From contig NZ_CAMJFM010000010.1 in assembly GCF_946404925.1 (NCBI RefSeq), forward strand, positions 27,493 through 91,492: a stretch of DNA of 64,000 nucleotides, given 5' to 3'. Origin of the DNA: an uncultured Prevotella sp. (GTDB lineage Bacteria > Bacteroidota > Bacteroidia > Bacteroidales > Bacteroidaceae). Both the position numbers and the translations under genes were made by a program. Position 1 is the first letter of the stretch, and every line of letters begins with the position of its first letter. Below the pieces are notes generated by a model that was not told where the DNA came from, searched no databases, and was given only the letters and a program-made list of their open reading frames with translations. Of the stretch, positions 27,884-37,903 are shown in pieces.

Positions 27884-28177
27884 ATGTCTTGGAAACGGAA
27901 ATTTCGTTGCAAGGCATGTGGCTATGAGGCAGAGGTGTATGAGGGACGTGGATTGTTCCGTCAGCAGATTAAAGCAATGATTTGCCCTGATTGCAAGACC
28001 ATCCAGAACATTGTTGTGGGTGGAATTATTGCTGATGTTGCACCATCCTACAGAAGTGAGGTTGGCCGATTATGTCTACAATGCGGCAGCGATAATATTC
28101 GTATTTGGGATGGTAAAACATGTCCTAAATGCCAGGGCGAAATGGAAGATACGGGAGAAAAGGAGTTTTGGACATGA
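27884..28177 (+). CDS. Small double zinc-ribbon protein
   Basis: This 97-residue protein has four CxxC pairs (CKAC, CPDC, CLQC, CPKC), enough for two zinc ribbons. The segment between holds a hydrophobic stretch, NIVVGGIIADVA. I do not recognise a named family; proteins of this sort often bind nucleic acid or serve as adaptors. It is 1 nt downstream of the DUF6440 gene. A perfect 9 bp hairpin starts right after its stop codon. Confidence 0.75.
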   Translation: MSWKRKFRCKACGYEAEVYEGRGLFRQQIKAMICPDCKTIQNIVVGGIIADVAPSYRSEVGRLCLQCGSDNIRIWDGKTCPKCQGEMEDTGEKEFWT

Positions 28178-28200
28178 GACACCTTTTCAGTAAAGGTGTC
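28178..28200 (+). repeat. Perfect 9 bp hairpin directly after the zinc-ribbon stop
   Basis: GACACCTTT (28178-28186) pairs with AAAGGTGTC (28192-28200) around TCAGT. It is not followed by a T run, so it is a weak candidate terminator or an mRNA 3' stabiliser. Confidence 0.6.
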
Positions 28201-28300
28201 AACGATTCCAGTAAAGTGTCAACTTATTCAGTAAAACGACTGTCAACTACATCAGGAAAAAGAGAAAAAACTGTCAACCAAAATCAGGAAAAGACAACAA
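28187..28300 (+). repeat. Degenerate direct repeats (TCAGTAAA...GTCAAC units)
   Basis: Within the 531 bp gene-free stretch 28178-28708, the motif TCAGTAAA or TCAGGAAA followed by a GTCAAC box recurs about four times at roughly 20-30 nt spacing, becoming less exact towards the right. No coding potential is supported here. Confidence 0.6.
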
Positions 28301-28301
28301 G

Positions 28302-28459
28302 GTGTTACAGTGTTACAGTGTTACAGTTCAAAAACGGAGCCACCGAAGCCAAAAAATGTGTCTATATCTATATATATAAATATATATATAAATATAGAAG
28401 TAAATTTTAGGGGTGGGAACGTTGTTCAGAGAACTGTAACACTGTAACAACTGTAACAC
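28302..28459. repeat. Large inverted repeat of TGTTACAG units flanking an AT-rich core
   Basis: The left arm (28302-28328) has three tandem TGTTACAG units; the right arm (28432-28459) is its reverse complement with a single-base difference in length. The 103 nt between them includes alternating TATATA and TATAAATA sequence at about 28362-28396. The tandem copies, inverted symmetry and AT core are direct observations; function is unknown. Confidence 0.85.
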
Positions 28460-28493
28460 ATGAAGAAAAAAAATAAAAAAAATTGGGAAAACA

Positions 28494-28526
28494 TTCGTAA
28501 ACCGCAATCAAATATTCGTACCTTTG
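28494..28526 (+). promoter_or_regulatory. Promoter for the HU-like gene
   Basis: TACCTTTG (28519-28526) is a full -7 box; the -33 box is TTCG (28494-28497) at 21 bp spacing. The predicted 5' leader is about 175 nt, with an imperfect direct repeat (AAATTGCGAGAATTAA-like) at 28567-28607. Confidence 0.65.
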
Positions 28527-28708
28527 CACCGTCGAAATGAGAGAAGTCGAGGGCGGCTGTTAATAGAGAAAATTGCGAGAATTAAATCTAGAAATTGCGC
28601 GCATTAATAGTAGCAAGATTTTGAGTTAATAGTCCGCCAGTGCCTGTAATCATCGAGACAAAGAGAGTAATAATAAAATTTTTAACAAGACAAACTATTT
28701 AAAAACTT

Positions 28709-29242
28709 ATGAGTATTAAACTGATTGCTCAGCGCCGAGAGCTTAAAATCGGCAAGAATCCTGGAAAGAAGTGCTTCATTATGCGTCCGGAGCTCTACTC
28801 TCCTATCAACGAGAAGAAGGTGTTTGCAGAGGCTGCAACCCACAGCGGTATCTCTGCAGGTGTAATCAAGGCAGCCTGGGACGCTGCAGGCGAGGTAATC
28901 CGCACTTGGGCCACCGAGGGTCACTCCATCCCTCTGCCCGGACTTGGCACCATGCGATTCGGAGTTCGCTCTAAGGCCGTAGAGAAGCTGGAGGACGTAA
29001 AGGCTGGCCTTATCTCTACCCGCAGAATCGTGTTTACCCCATCGGTCGACGTGAAGGATGAGCTGAAGAACACCGCCATTCAGATTACCTGTCTCGACGA
29101 GGACGGAAACGTACTGAAGCGCGTAACCAGCGGCGACAGCGGCAACATCGAGGACAACGAGAATGGCGACAGCGGCAATGGCGGTAGTGATACCCCAACC
29201 CACAGCTCAACGGGCGGCGGTCTGCCTGAGGAGGGAGATTAA
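28709..29242 (+). CDS. HU-like DNA-binding protein with low-complexity tail
   Basis: This 177-residue protein belongs to the HU-related histone-like family of Bacteroidetes (the kind described by TIGR01201). Residues about 1-125 fit an HU-type fold (FAEAATHSGISAGVIKAAW for the helical part, LPGLGTMRFGV and TRRIVFTP for the beta arm). The last 40-50 residues are Gly, Ser, Asp, Asn and Thr-rich, ending GGGLPEEGD. Bending or packaging DNA is the expected role. A long leader and the upstream inverted repeat suggest regulation or a linked DNA site. Confidence 0.85.
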   Translation: MSIKLIAQRRELKIGKNPGKKCFIMRPELYSPINEKKVFAEAATHSGISAGVIKAAWDAAGEVIRTWATEGHSIPLPGLGTMRFGVRSKAVEKLEDVKAGLISTRRIVFTPSVDVKDELKNTAIQITCLDEDGNVLKRVTSGDSGNIEDNENGDSGNGGSDTPTHSSTGGGLPEEGD

Positions 29243-29294
29243 GCGCTTGGGGCTACAAGTTGCATGGGCTACACCATGTAGACCTAAAAAAGAA

Positions 29295-29325
29295 CCAGCC
29301 GGGAGAAATGATGACTCCCGGCTGG
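29295..29325 (-). terminator. Strong terminator between the HU-like and TPR genes
   Basis: CCAGCCGGGAG (29295-29305) pairs perfectly with CTCCCGGCTGG (29315-29325). A TTCTTTTTTAG tail lies on the minus strand, so it serves the TPR gene and may also stop the HU transcript. Confidence 0.85.
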
Positions 29326-29353
29326 ATTAGTTTGTATATATATTGGTCGTAGA

Positions 29354-30568
29354 TTAATGTGAATCCTGCTCGGCCTGCTTGGTCTCAGGAGCATTCTCAC
29401 CATAGTAGTTGTAGTATGCGTTGTAGCGGTTATAGCCCCACTTGGCCTGAAGCATGTCGGGATCGAGCTCCTTGGCGCGGTCGAACAGCTCGATAGCCTT
29501 CTTGTAGAGCTCCTTCTTCTTAGCGGGATCCTCGATGTTCTGAGCCTGAACGCTGTAAGCTGTACCTGCATAGGTAGCGATGATAGCGTTATCGTTCTTA
29601 ACCTGGTAAGCCTTCTCAAGATACTTGATAGCCTCCTCGGCCTTCTGAGCCTGAAGCAGAGACAGACCCTTATCGGCCAGAGCTACAAAGTTGTTAGGAT
29701 CGGCTGCAAGTGCATCGTCGAGAATCTTATCTGCCTCGGCTGTCTGACCCAGACCAAGCAGTGTATTGTAGAGCTTCTCCATCACACCGTTTGTCTTGTG
29801 CTCGGTATAGAGTGACTTCAGGTTCTCAACATACTTCAGTGAGTCGTCCTTAGTCTTCAGACCGTCGCCCAGAATCTCAAGCTTCAGGTTCAGAGCGTTC
29901 TCGTACTCCTGAGGATCCTTCAGAGCTACATCGGCCAGCTGGAGAGCCTTGGCCATATCCTTGTCCTGATAAGCGAAGATTGCAGCGAAACGAGCTACCT
30001 GGCCGAAGAATGGCTTCTGCTGGTCGCGGTTCTGCTCCTTGAACATAGCAGCTGCATCGCTCTCGACGAAGAGTGTCCAGAACTTACGTGCTGTAGCGTT
30101 GTCCTTAGCGGTGAGGGCATCCTGACCAGCATTAACCAGCTGATTGCGAGGGCCGAACCACAGGCGCTGAGCATTCTTCTTGTCGAACTTTGGAGCTACC
30201 TTACCCTTCTCGTTAGGTGCCTGGTCGTACTTATCGCACTCCAAACCAGCTACCAGAGCGTTATATGCCATCTCAGACATCAGCTTCTCGTCGACAGGCT
30301 TCTCTTCCTTACCCATCTGCTTAGCAACCTGATTCTCGGTCTGTATAGTGCTCTGAGCATCGAACTGAGCCAAAGCCAGATCAACAAGCTTGTTGTAAGC
30401 CTTAGCCTTCTCGGCATCGTTAGCAAGAGAGCCGAGGTTAGCCTTTACAAGGGCTTCAGCTTCTGCATAAGACTTAGTCTTGAGGATTGCCTTCAAGGCG
30501 TCACTGTCACCGGCAAATGCGGTAGCGCTGGCTACCATCATTACTGCCATCATGAATAATTTCTTCAT
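29354..30568 (-). CDS. Exported tetratricopeptide-repeat protein
   Basis: This 404-residue protein has a signal peptide ending near AFAGDS and several TPR units, clearest in the second half (ADKILDDALAADPNNFVALA, EEAIKYLEKAYQVKND, AIELFDRAKELDPDMLQA). TPRs mediate protein-protein contacts; its partner is unknown. It lies 82 nt downstream of gyrA on the same strand; I recall a TPR gene beside gyrA in other Bacteroidales genomes. It ends NAYYNYYGENAPETKQAEQD followed by SH. Placement in the periplasm or outer membrane is inferred from the signal peptide. Confidence 0.88.
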   Translation of the reverse strand: MKKLFMMAVMMVASATAFAGDSDALKAILKTKSYAEAEALVKANLGSLANDAEKAKAYNKLVDLALAQFDAQSTIQTENQVAKQMGKEEKPVDEKLMSEMAYNALVAGLECDKYDQAPNEKGKVAPKFDKKNAQRLWFGPRNQLVNAGQDALTAKDNATARKFWTLFVESDAAAMFKEQNRDQQKPFFGQVARFAAIFAYQDKDMAKALQLADVALKDPQEYENALNLKLEILGDGLKTKDDSLKYVENLKSLYTEHKTNGVMEKLYNTLLGLGQTAEADKILDDALAADPNNFVALADKGLSLLQAQKAEEAIKYLEKAYQVKNDNAIIATYAGTAYSVQAQNIEDPAKKKELYKKAIELFDRAKELDPDMLQAKWGYNRYNAYYNYYGENAPETKQAEQDSH

Positions 30569-30650
30569 ACTCTTTGAATTTTTGGTTATACCATTAAATT
30601 ATTGATTGATTTCTCTTCTCACTTGTTTGACGTTAACAGAGAGCCAAGGT

Positions 30651-33179
30651 TTAATCCTTGGTCTCTGGTTCGGTCTGTACGGCCTCGTCGCTGATCTCGG
30701 CTTCCTCGATATCCTCGTCCTCGGCCTGAGAGTGCATCACCTTACATACTGAGGCAATCACATCATTCTTCTTAGCCAGGTTGATGAGGCGTACGCCCTG
30801 AGTGGCACGGCCCATGACGCGGACATCGGCCACCTTGAGGCGGATGAGTACACCGCTCTTATTAATAATCATGAGGTCGTTCTCGTCGGTTACCACCTTG
30901 ATGGCTACCAGACGGCCGGTCTTCTCGGTGATGGCGAGGGTCTTAACACCCTTGGCGCCACGGGCTGTCTTACGATAGTCCTCAATCTCAGAGCGCTTGC
31001 CGTAACCGTTCTCGCTGACTACCATGATGGTCTCGGTGTTAGGATCGTTTACACAAACCATACCTACTACCTCATCGTCGCCACCATCAAGACGCATACC
31101 GATAACACCGGTAGAAACACGACCCATGGTGCGGACATCGTTCTCGTCGAAGCGAACGGCGCGACCATTGCGGTTGGCCAGCAGCAACTCGTTGTGACCG
31201 TTGGTCAAGCGTACGCCTACTACCTCGTCGCCCTCGTTGATGTTGATGGCAATCACACCTGCAGCACGTACATTCTTATAAGCAGCCAGACAGGTCTTCT
31301 TGATGATACCCTGCTTGGTGGCAAATACTACATAGTGCGAATTGAGGAACTCCTCGTCGTTGAAGTTCTTGATGCGCAGAACCGCATTGATAGAGTCATC
31401 AGGCTCGATGTTCAGCATGTTCTGGATGGCGCGACCCTTAGAGTTCTTGTCGCCCTCGGGTATCTCGTAACACTTCTGCCAGTAGCAGCGGCCCTTCTGA
31501 GTGAAGAACAGCAGCGTGTTGTGCATGGTGGCAGGATAGATATACTCGGTGAAGTCGTTGTCGCGATGACGGGCTGCCTTAGAACCCATACCGCCTCGGC
31601 TCTGCTCGTGGAAATCGCTGAGCGGAGTGCGCTTGATGTAACCCATGTGAGAGATGGTGATGACAACGGGATCGTCGGGATAGAAGTCCTCGGCATTGAA
31701 CTCGTGGTCGAATGGGATAATCTCGGTACGACGCTCGTCGCCATACTTCTCCTTGACCTCGAGCAGATCCTGTTTCATAACCTCCTTACAACGCTCTGGG
31801 TTGTCAAGAATCTCCTGCAACTCGGCGATGAGTTTCTGCAAGTCGTCGAACTCCTGATGTAGCTGATCTACACGCAGACCTGTGAGCTGAGCCAGACGCA
31901 TGTCGACGATAGCCTTTGACTGGAGCTCGTCGAGATTGAAGCGCTGCTCCAGGTTACGCTGAGCGTCGGTAGGAGTCTTAGAATTGCGAATAATATGTAC
32001 AACCTCGTCGATATTATTTACGGCGATGATCAAGCCCTCGAGGATATGTGCACGCTCCTGAGCCTTGCGCAAATCGTACTTGGTGCGACGAATGGTTACG
32101 TCGTGACGATGCTCAACGAAATATTTGACGCACTCCTTGAGCGAAAGCAGGCGTGGACGACCCTTGACCAGAGCAATGTTATTAACTGAGAATGAGCTCT
32201 GTAGAGCGGTCATCTTGAAGAGCTTGTTGAGCAGTACGTTGGCATTGGCATCGCGCTTGCAGTCAACCACGATACGCATACCCTGACGGCCTGACTCATC
32301 GTTAACATTAGCCACGCCCTCAATCTTGTGCTGGTTAGCCAGATCGGCAATATAAGCCACGAGGTCGGCCTTGTTAACGCCATAAGGAATTTCGGTTACA
32401 ACAATCTTGTCGTGAGTCTCACCGCTCTCAATCTCGGCCTTGGCACGCATCACGATACGGCCACGACCTGTCTCGTAAGCATCCTTAACGCCCTGCAGAC
32501 CATAGATATAAGCGCCTGTTGGGAAATCAGGACCTGGGATATACTGCATCAGTCCATCGGTATCGATGTCGGGATTGTCGATATAAGCGCAGCAGCCATC
32601 AATTACCTCGCCCAAATTGTGGGTTGGCATGTTGGTAGCCATACCTACGGCAATACCGTTACCACCATTAACCAGCAGGTTAGGAATCTTGGTAGGCATA
32701 ACGGTTGGCTCTTCGAGCGAGTCGTCGAAGTTAGGTGCCATATCAACGGTCTCCTTGTCGAGGTCGTCCATGATGTGCTCACCCATCTTAGAGAGGCGGC
32801 ACTCGGTGTAACGCATGGCAGCTGGCGAGTCGCCGTCGACCGAACCGAAGTTACCCTGGCCATCTACCAGTGTGTAACGCATGTTCCAGTCCTGAGCCAT
32901 ACGCACCAGGGCTCCGTATACTGAACTATCGCCGTGTGGGTGATACTTACCAAGCACCTCACCTACTACGCGGGCGCATTTCTTGTAAGGCTGTGTTGAA
33001 ACGTTGTTGATGTTCATCATACCGTAGAGAATACGGCGGTGAACTGGCTTAAAGCCGTCGCGAACATCGGGGAGCGCACGTGCCACAATGACTGACATAG
33101 AGTAGTCGATGTAGCTCGATTTCATTTCTTCCTCGATGTTGATCTTAATAATTCTGTCGTTGTCGAATGTTTGATCCAT
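30651..33179 (-). CDS. gyrA: DNA gyrase subunit A
   Basis: GyrA is the breakage-reunion subunit of gyrase, which negatively supercoils DNA. The 842-residue protein has the quinolone-region sequence with the active-site Tyr ([20 protein letters not shown], then [11 protein letters not shown]), and C-terminal beta-pinwheel repeats with the GyrA box-like QRGIK-type motif region ([16 protein letters not shown]). In the quinolone-resistance region it reads [19 protein letters not shown], with Ser-Ser at the usual 83-84 positions, a sensitive-type residue pattern. It ends in an acidic tail. Its promoter is 85 nt upstream. Confidence 0.96.
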   Translation of the reverse strand: MDQTFDNDRIIKINIEEEMKSSYIDYSMSVIVARALPDVRDGFKPVHRRILYGMMNINNVSTQPYKKCARVVGEVLGKYHPHGDSSVYGALVRMAQDWNMRYTLVDGQGNFGSVDGDSPAAMRYTECRLSKMGEHIMDDLDKETVDMAPNFDDSLEEPTVMPTKIPNLLVNGGNGIAVGMATNMPTHNLGEVIDGCCAYIDNPDIDTDGLMQYIPGPDFPTGAYIYGLQGVKDAYETGRGRIVMRAKAEIESGETHDKIVVTEIPYGVNKADLVAYIADLANQHKIEGVANVNDESGRQGMRIVVDCKRDANANVLLNKLFKMTALQSSFSVNNIALVKGRPRLLSLKECVKYFVEHRHDVTIRRTKYDLRKAQERAHILEGLIIAVNNIDEVVHIIRNSKTPTDAQRNLEQRFNLDELQSKAIVDMRLAQLTGLRVDQLHQEFDDLQKLIAELQEILDNPERCKEVMKQDLLEVKEKYGDERRTEIIPFDHEFNAEDFYPDDPVVITISHMGYIKRTPLSDFHEQSRGGMGSKAARHRDNDFTEYIYPATMHNTLLFFTQKGRCYWQKCYEIPEGDKNSKGRAIQNMLNIEPDDSINAVLRIKNFNDEEFLNSHYVVFATKQGIIKKTCLAAYKNVRAAGVIAININEGDEVVGVRLTNGHNELLLANRNGRAVRFDENDVRTMGRVSTGVIGMRLDGGDDEVVGMVCVNDPNTETIMVVSENGYGKRSEIEDYRKTARGAKGVKTLAITEKTGRLVAIKVVTDENDLMIINKSGVLIRLKVADVRVMGRATQGVRLINLAKKNDVIASVCKVMHSQAEDEDIEEAEISDEAVQTEPETKD

Positions 33180-33267
33180 CTTGTTATTTTACAATTTAAC
33201 CATTTACTATTTTTCGATTTTTGCGTTTAAGGGCATTTTTAAGCCCGCTGACGCGTTTTTAACCGTG

Positions 33268-33299
33268 CAAAGGTAGTAAATTTATTGCAACCCACCAAA
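33268..33299 (-). promoter_or_regulatory. Promoter for gyrA
   Basis: On the minus strand, TTTG (33296-33299), 20 bp, TACCTTTG (33268-33275) is a full consensus match. The 5' leader would be about 85 nt. Confidence 0.85.
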
Positions 33300-33363
33300 C
33301 CTTTTAAGCTATTTTAGAGGAAATTTTTTCGATTTTATGGCACGGTGTTTGCAAGAAATGTTG

Positions 33364-33371
33364 TATCTTTG
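33364..33371 (+). promoter_or_regulatory. -7 promoter box for clpC
   Basis: TATCTTTG lies 28 nt before the clpC ATG. No clear -33 TTG was seen at the right distance, so activation by another factor is possible. Confidence 0.6.
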
Positions 33372-33399
33372 CAACAAATATAAAATAAATAGGTATTAA

Positions 33400-35925
33400 A
33401 TGACGACGCAATTCTCGCCAAAACTATCAGAAATACTGGCTTATTCGCGTGAAGAAGCAGCCAGACTGGCCAGCCGTTCGGTTGGTCCCGAGCACTTGTT
33501 GCTGGGCATACTACGCACCAAAGAGGGACCGGTGATAGACTTGTTTAAGCGATTGGAGCTTGACATGCAGACCGTAAAGACCGAACTGGAGAATAAAGTT
33601 AGGGAAGACGAAATAAATACACCCATACACGCCACCGACCTGGTGCTGAACGAACAAGCCAGCAACGTGCTGAGACTGGCTGTGCTCGAGGCCAGAATAC
33701 AGAGAGCTACAAAAATAGACGAACAGCACCTGCTGTTGGCCATACTGCACGATATAGCCAACAACGGCGCTAAACAAGTATTAGAACTGAACAATATGAC
33801 ATACGACGACGCTATGGCCATACTGTTTGCTCCAAAGAACACAAACGTGAGCAACGGCATTGGATTGCCCGATGACTACGAGGAGGAATACGAGCAGACT
33901 GGCAATAAGGGGGCTGCTAACAATCAGCAGAACACCACTACCACACAGAAGAAGCCCACATCGAAGACGCCTGTGCTGGACAGCTTCGGCACCGACCTGA
34001 CAAAGGCTGCTGCCGAAGGAAAGCTCGATCCCTGTGTGGGTCGCGATCGCGAGATTCAGCGCATCATCGAGATATTAGGTCGACGCAAGAAGAACAACCC
34101 TATATTAATAGGTGAACCTGGTGTTGGTAAGAGTGCCATCGTGGAAGGATTGGCACAGCTGATAGAGAAGCACCACACCAGCCCGATGCTGTTTGGCAAG
34201 CGTATCTACACCCTCGACATGACAGGTATTGTGGCTGGAACCAAGTATCGCGGACAGTTTGAGGAGCGACTGAAGGCTCTGATGAAGGAGCTGGAGGCTA
34301 ATCAAGACGTGATCGTATTCATCGACGAGATTCACACCATTATAGGTGCAGGATCTACCCCGGGCAGCATGGATGCAGCCAACATCATGAAGCCTGCATT
34401 GGCCCGTGGCACCATCCAGTGTATCGGAGCCACAACGCTGGATGAGTATCGCGAGAGCATCGAGAAGGACGGCGCCCTGGAGCGCAGATTCCAGAAGGTG
34501 CTGGTTGAGCCTACCACCAACGAGGAGACGCTGCAGATTCTGCACAATATCAAGGATCGCTATGAGCAGCATCACCACGTGACATATACCGACGAGGCGC
34601 TGGCGGCTTGTGTCAAATTGACAGACCGCTACGTGACTGACCGCTTTATGCCCGACAAGGCTATCGATGCGCTCGACGAGACCGGTTCGAAGGTACACTT
34701 AGGTAATGCCCAGATTCCACCAGGAATCATCGAGAAGGAACAGGAACTGGCTGAGGTTAAGGAGAAGAAGGGTCAGGCAGTTAAGAATCAGAACTACGAG
34801 CTAGCTGCGGGTTATCGCGACCGTCAGGTTCAGATAGAAAACGACCTGAAGGAGCTGAACGAGAAATGGACCAATGGCGAGGGCGAGACACGACAGATAG
34901 TAGATGCCGATCAGGTGGCTGAGGTAGTATCGATGATGACGGGTGTGCCCGCGCAGCGTATGGCCGAGCAGGAAGGTATCCGCCTGAAAGGTATGGCCAC
35001 AGAACTGAAGAACAACGTGATAGCTCAGGATGCCGCCATCGACAAGATGGTAAAGGCCATACAGCGCAACCGCGTAGGACTGAAAGAGCCTAATCACCCC
35101 ATTGGCGTATTCATGTTCCTTGGCCCTACAGGTGTGGGTAAAACCTATCTGGCCAAGAAACTGGCCGAGTTTATGTTTGGCAGCAGCGAGGCACTGATTC
35201 GCATCGACATGAGCGAATATACTGAGAGTTTCAACACATCGCGCCTGATTGGTGCGCCTCCGGGATACGTAGGTTACGGCGAGGGCGGACAGCTGACAGA
35301 ACGCGTGCGTCGTCATCCCTACTCTATTGTGCTGCTCGACGAGATAGAGAAGGCTCACAGCAATGTGTTTAACCTGTTGCTGCAGGTATTAGACGAAGGA
35401 CGTATGACGGATGGAAACGGCCGACTGGTTGACTTCCGCAATACGGTGATCATCATGACATCGAACGCAGGAACACGCCAGCTGAAGGACTTCGGTCGCG
35501 GTGTAGGTTTCAGCGCTGGAACTGGTACAGGCCTGATGCTGAATGACAAGGACAAGCAGAACGCTCGCGACATTGTGCAGAAGGCTCTGTCGAAGCAGTT
35601 CTCGCCAGAGTTCCTGAACCGTCTGGACGAGATTATCACCTTCGACCAGCTGGATCTGGATGCCATCAAGCGCATTATAGATGTAGAGCTGAAGGGCCTG
35701 TATAACCGCATTGAGCAGATAGGTTATCACATAGACCTGAGCGACGAGGCTAAGGAGTTTGTAGCATCAAAGGGCTACGATGTTCAGTTTGGCGCACGTC
35801 CGCTGAAGCGAGCCATACAGAACTATCTGGAAGACGGAATAAGCGACATCATCGTGAATGGCGATAAAAAGCCAGGCGACACGATTCATATAGAACTTAA
35901 AGAAAATGAGTTAGCATTCAGCTAG
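33400..35925 (+). CDS. clpC: ATP-dependent Clp protease ATP-binding subunit ClpC-type
   Basis: This 841-residue AAA+ unfoldase feeds proteins to ClpP. It has the N-domain ([20 protein letters not shown]), a first AAA module with Walker A GEPGVGKS and Walker [12 protein letters not shown], a UVR-type middle helix ([16 protein letters not shown]) and a second AAA module with [15 protein letters not shown]. The short middle region fits ClpC rather than ClpB. The gene ends within a hairpin that also looks like an intrinsic terminator. It diverges from gyrA across a 220 bp spacer holding both promoters. Confidence 0.95.
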   Translation: MTTQFSPKLSEILAYSREEAARLASRSVGPEHLLLGILRTKEGPVIDLFKRLELDMQTVKTELENKVREDEINTPIHATDLVLNEQASNVLRLAVLEARIQRATKIDEQHLLLAILHDIANNGAKQVLELNNMTYDDAMAILFAPKNTNVSNGIGLPDDYEEEYEQTGNKGAANNQQNTTTTQKKPTSKTPVLDSFGTDLTKAAAEGKLDPCVGRDREIQRIIEILGRRKKNNPILIGEPGVGKSAIVEGLAQLIEKHHTSPMLFGKRIYTLDMTGIVAGTKYRGQFEERLKALMKELEANQDVIVFIDEIHTIIGAGSTPGSMDAANIMKPALARGTIQCIGATTLDEYRESIEKDGALERRFQKVLVEPTTNEETLQILHNIKDRYEQHHHVTYTDEALAACVKLTDRYVTDRFMPDKAIDALDETGSKVHLGNAQIPPGIIEKEQELAEVKEKKGQAVKNQNYELAAGYRDRQVQIENDLKELNEKWTNGEGETRQIVDADQVAEVVSMMTGVPAQRMAEQEGIRLKGMATELKNNVIAQDAAIDKMVKAIQRNRVGLKEPNHPIGVFMFLGPTGVGKTYLAKKLAEFMFGSSEALIRIDMSEYTESFNTSRLIGAPPGYVGYGEGGQLTERVRRHPYSIVLLDEIEKAHSNVFNLLLQVLDEGRMTDGNGRLVDFRNTVIIMTSNAGTRQLKDFGRGVGFSAGTGTGLMLNDKDKQNARDIVQKALSKQFSPEFLNRLDEIITFDQLDLDAIKRIIDVELKGLYNRIEQIGYHIDLSDEAKEFVASKGYDVQFGARPLKRAIQNYLEDGISDIIVNGDKKPGDTIHIELKENELAFS

Positions 35926-35938
35926 CTCATTTCTTTTA
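35904..35938 (+). terminator. Terminator built into the clpC stop codon region
   Basis: AAATGAGTTAGC (35904-35915) pairs with GCTAGCTCATTT (35921-35932) with one G-U pair and a 5 nt loop, followed by CTTTTATC. The clpC TAG stop (35923-35925) lies inside the stem. Confidence 0.75.
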
Positions 35939-35939
35939 T

Positions 35940-35971
35940 CTCACTTTCTCACCTTCTCACTTTCTCCCCCT
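35940..35971 (+). repeat. Micro-repeat at nadE 3' end (CTCACTTT family)
   Basis: Octamers CTCACTTT, CTCACCTT, CTCACTTT, then CTCCCCCTCT. On the nadE strand the unit reads AAAGTGAG and contains TGA. It begins directly after the nadE stop. Confidence 0.85.
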
Positions 35972-37903
35972 CTAGAGTGCCTCGCACTCTTTCAGCCACA
36001 GCGCTGATGACGCATCGCTTGGCATTCGCCAATCGCCACGTGGCGAGAGACTGACGCTACCAACCTTAGGACCATCAGGCAAGCAAGAGCGCTTGAACTG
36101 CTGATTGAAGAATCGACGACAGAATGTGGTGAGCCACTTCTTAACCGTCTCTTCATCGTAGAGCGCAGCCTTATCATCGGTAGCCGTGCAGAAAGCACGC
36201 TTGGCCAGCAGGAATATCTTCTTTGGGCCGAAACCATAACGCAAGAAGTAGTAGATAAAGAAATCGTGCAGCTCGTATGGGCCCACAAGATCCTCGGTCT
36301 TCTGCTTGATATTACCCTGTTCGTCGGCAGGAATAAGCTCTGGAGAAATAGGTGTATCAACGATGTCGAGCAGCGTCTCGGTAGCCATCTCGCCAGCCAC
36401 ATAGCTTACCAGATAGCGGATCAGCGTCTTGGGCACGCCAGCATTTACACCATACATCGACATATGGTCGCCATTATATGTAGCCCATCCCAGAGCCAAC
36501 TCCGAGAGGTCGCCTGTACCAACCACGATGGCGTTCTCCTTGTTGGCCACATCCATCAGGATCTGTGTGCGCTCGCGAGCCTGCGAATTCTCGTAGGTGA
36601 TGTCGTGAACCTGGGCATCGTGCTGGATGTCCTCGAAATGCTGGGTAACAGCCTTGGCGATGCTGATTTCGCGGATGGTAACACCCAGTGTCTCCATCAG
36701 TTTCAGGGCGTTATTATAGGTACGATCGGTGGTGCCGAATCCTGGCATGGTGATACCAATGATACCCTTACGGTCGAGTCCTAACTTTTCGAATGCCTTA
36801 ACGGCTACAAGCAGCGCAAGTGTAGAATCCAAGCCACCGCTGATACCAATAACAGCCTTCTTACCGTTGATGTGATACAGACGCTTAACCAAGCCCATCA
36901 CCTGAATATTCAGTATTTCCTCGCACGATTCCTGCATATTCTCGCTCTTTGGAATGAATGGATACGGGGCGATGTTACGATACAGTTCGAACTGACGCGT
37001 GGCCGTTTGCTTGCAACTGATAAAACGGGCATTAGCACCACGCTGAGCATTGATAAATGTGGTATTGGTACGACGCTCAACATGCAGCGCCTCGATATCA
37101 ATCTGGCACATCTTTAATTGTGGCTGCAATGAGAATCTGCTACCCTCTTCCAGCAATCGGCCATTCTCGAAGATGATGGCATTACCTCCGTAAACCACAT
37201 CCTGAGTCGACTCGCCAAAACCGCTGCTTGCATAAACATATCCGCTAATCATGCGGGCACTCTGCTGGGCAAGCAGCGACTTGAGGTATGCATGCTTGCC
37301 TATCAGCTCGTCGCTGGCAGAGAGGTTGAAGATGATATCAGCCCCAGCAAGCGCCAGATTATTACTTGGAGGTGTTGGCGCCCAGACATCCTCGCAGATT
37401 TCGATGCCAAACTTAACGCCATCGCTAGTTACAAACACCTGAGGCTCAGCCGATACATGAACAGGACTGCCTGCAAAATAGATGTCAGTTGGATTCAGAT
37501 CCTGCGATGAAGCAAACCAGCGCTTCTCGTAAAACTCGCCATAGTTGGGCAGATACACCTTAGGTACGATTCCCAACAACGTGCCACTTTGCAGTACTGC
37601 AGCACAGTTATAGAGCAAACCGTTGACCACTACAGGCAGGCCCACAATAACTATCGTGTTGAGCTTGCGAGTAAAGTCGAGCAGTTTTACTACCCCCTCT
37701 TCAGCATGATCCAGAAGCAACTGCTCCTTAAACAGATCCTGACACGAATAACCAGTAATACAAAGCTCGGGGAATACGATGACTTCAACCCCACGATCCT
37801 CAGCCTGAGCTATCAGACCCTCAATCTGCTGAACGTTATATTCCACATCAGCAACTTTTACCGTGGGAACCGCTGCTGCTACGTTTACAAATCCGTATTT
37901 CAT
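35972..37903 (-). CDS. nadE: Glutamine-dependent NAD+ synthetase
   Basis: NadE converts deamido-NAD to NAD using ammonia freed from glutamine. The 643-residue protein has an N-terminal glutaminase (nitrilase-fold) domain with Glu of [11 protein letters not shown] and Cys of [10 protein letters not shown], and a C-terminal synthetase with P-loop [12 protein letters not shown]. It overlaps the DUF2027 stop by 4 nt (ATGA), so it is translationally coupled to that gene. ATG 37903 gives [13 protein letters not shown], the start usual for the family. Confidence 0.96.
   Translation of the reverse strand: MKYGFVNVAAAVPTVKVADVEYNVQQIEGLIAQAEDRGVEVIVFPELCITGYSCQDLFKEQLLLDHAEEGVVKLLDFTRKLNTIVIVGLPVVVNGLLYNCAAVLQSGTLLGIVPKVYLPNYGEFYEKRWFASSQDLNPTDIYFAGSPVHVSAEPQVFVTSDGVKFGIEICEDVWAPTPPSNNLALAGADIIFNLSASDELIGKHAYLKSLLAQQSARMISGYVYASSGFGESTQDVVYGGNAIIFENGRLLEEGSRFSLQPQLKMCQIDIEALHVERRTNTTFINAQRGANARFISCKQTATRQFELYRNIAPYPFIPKSENMQESCEEILNIQVMGLVKRLYHINGKKAVIGISGGLDSTLALLVAVKAFEKLGLDRKGIIGITMPGFGTTDRTYNNALKLMETLGVTIREISIAKAVTQHFEDIQHDAQVHDITYENSQARERTQILMDVANKENAIVVGTGDLSELALGWATYNGDHMSMYGVNAGVPKTLIRYLVSYVAGEMATETLLDIVDTPISPELIPADEQGNIKQKTEDLVGPYELHDFFIYYFLRYGFGPKKIFLLAKRAFCTATDDKAALYDEETVKKWLTTFCRRFFNQQFKRSCLPDGPKVGSVSLSPRGDWRMPSDASSALWLKECEAL

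Noticed and set aside
28362..28396. TA-rich stretch as a transposon end or phase-variable tract
   Set aside because: It has no flanking target duplication or nearby transposase; it is kept only as the AT core of the inverted repeat.
28302..28459. A CRISPR array
   Set aside because: The units are 8 nt and directly adjacent, without unique spacers; the structure is an inverted repeat of tandem copies.
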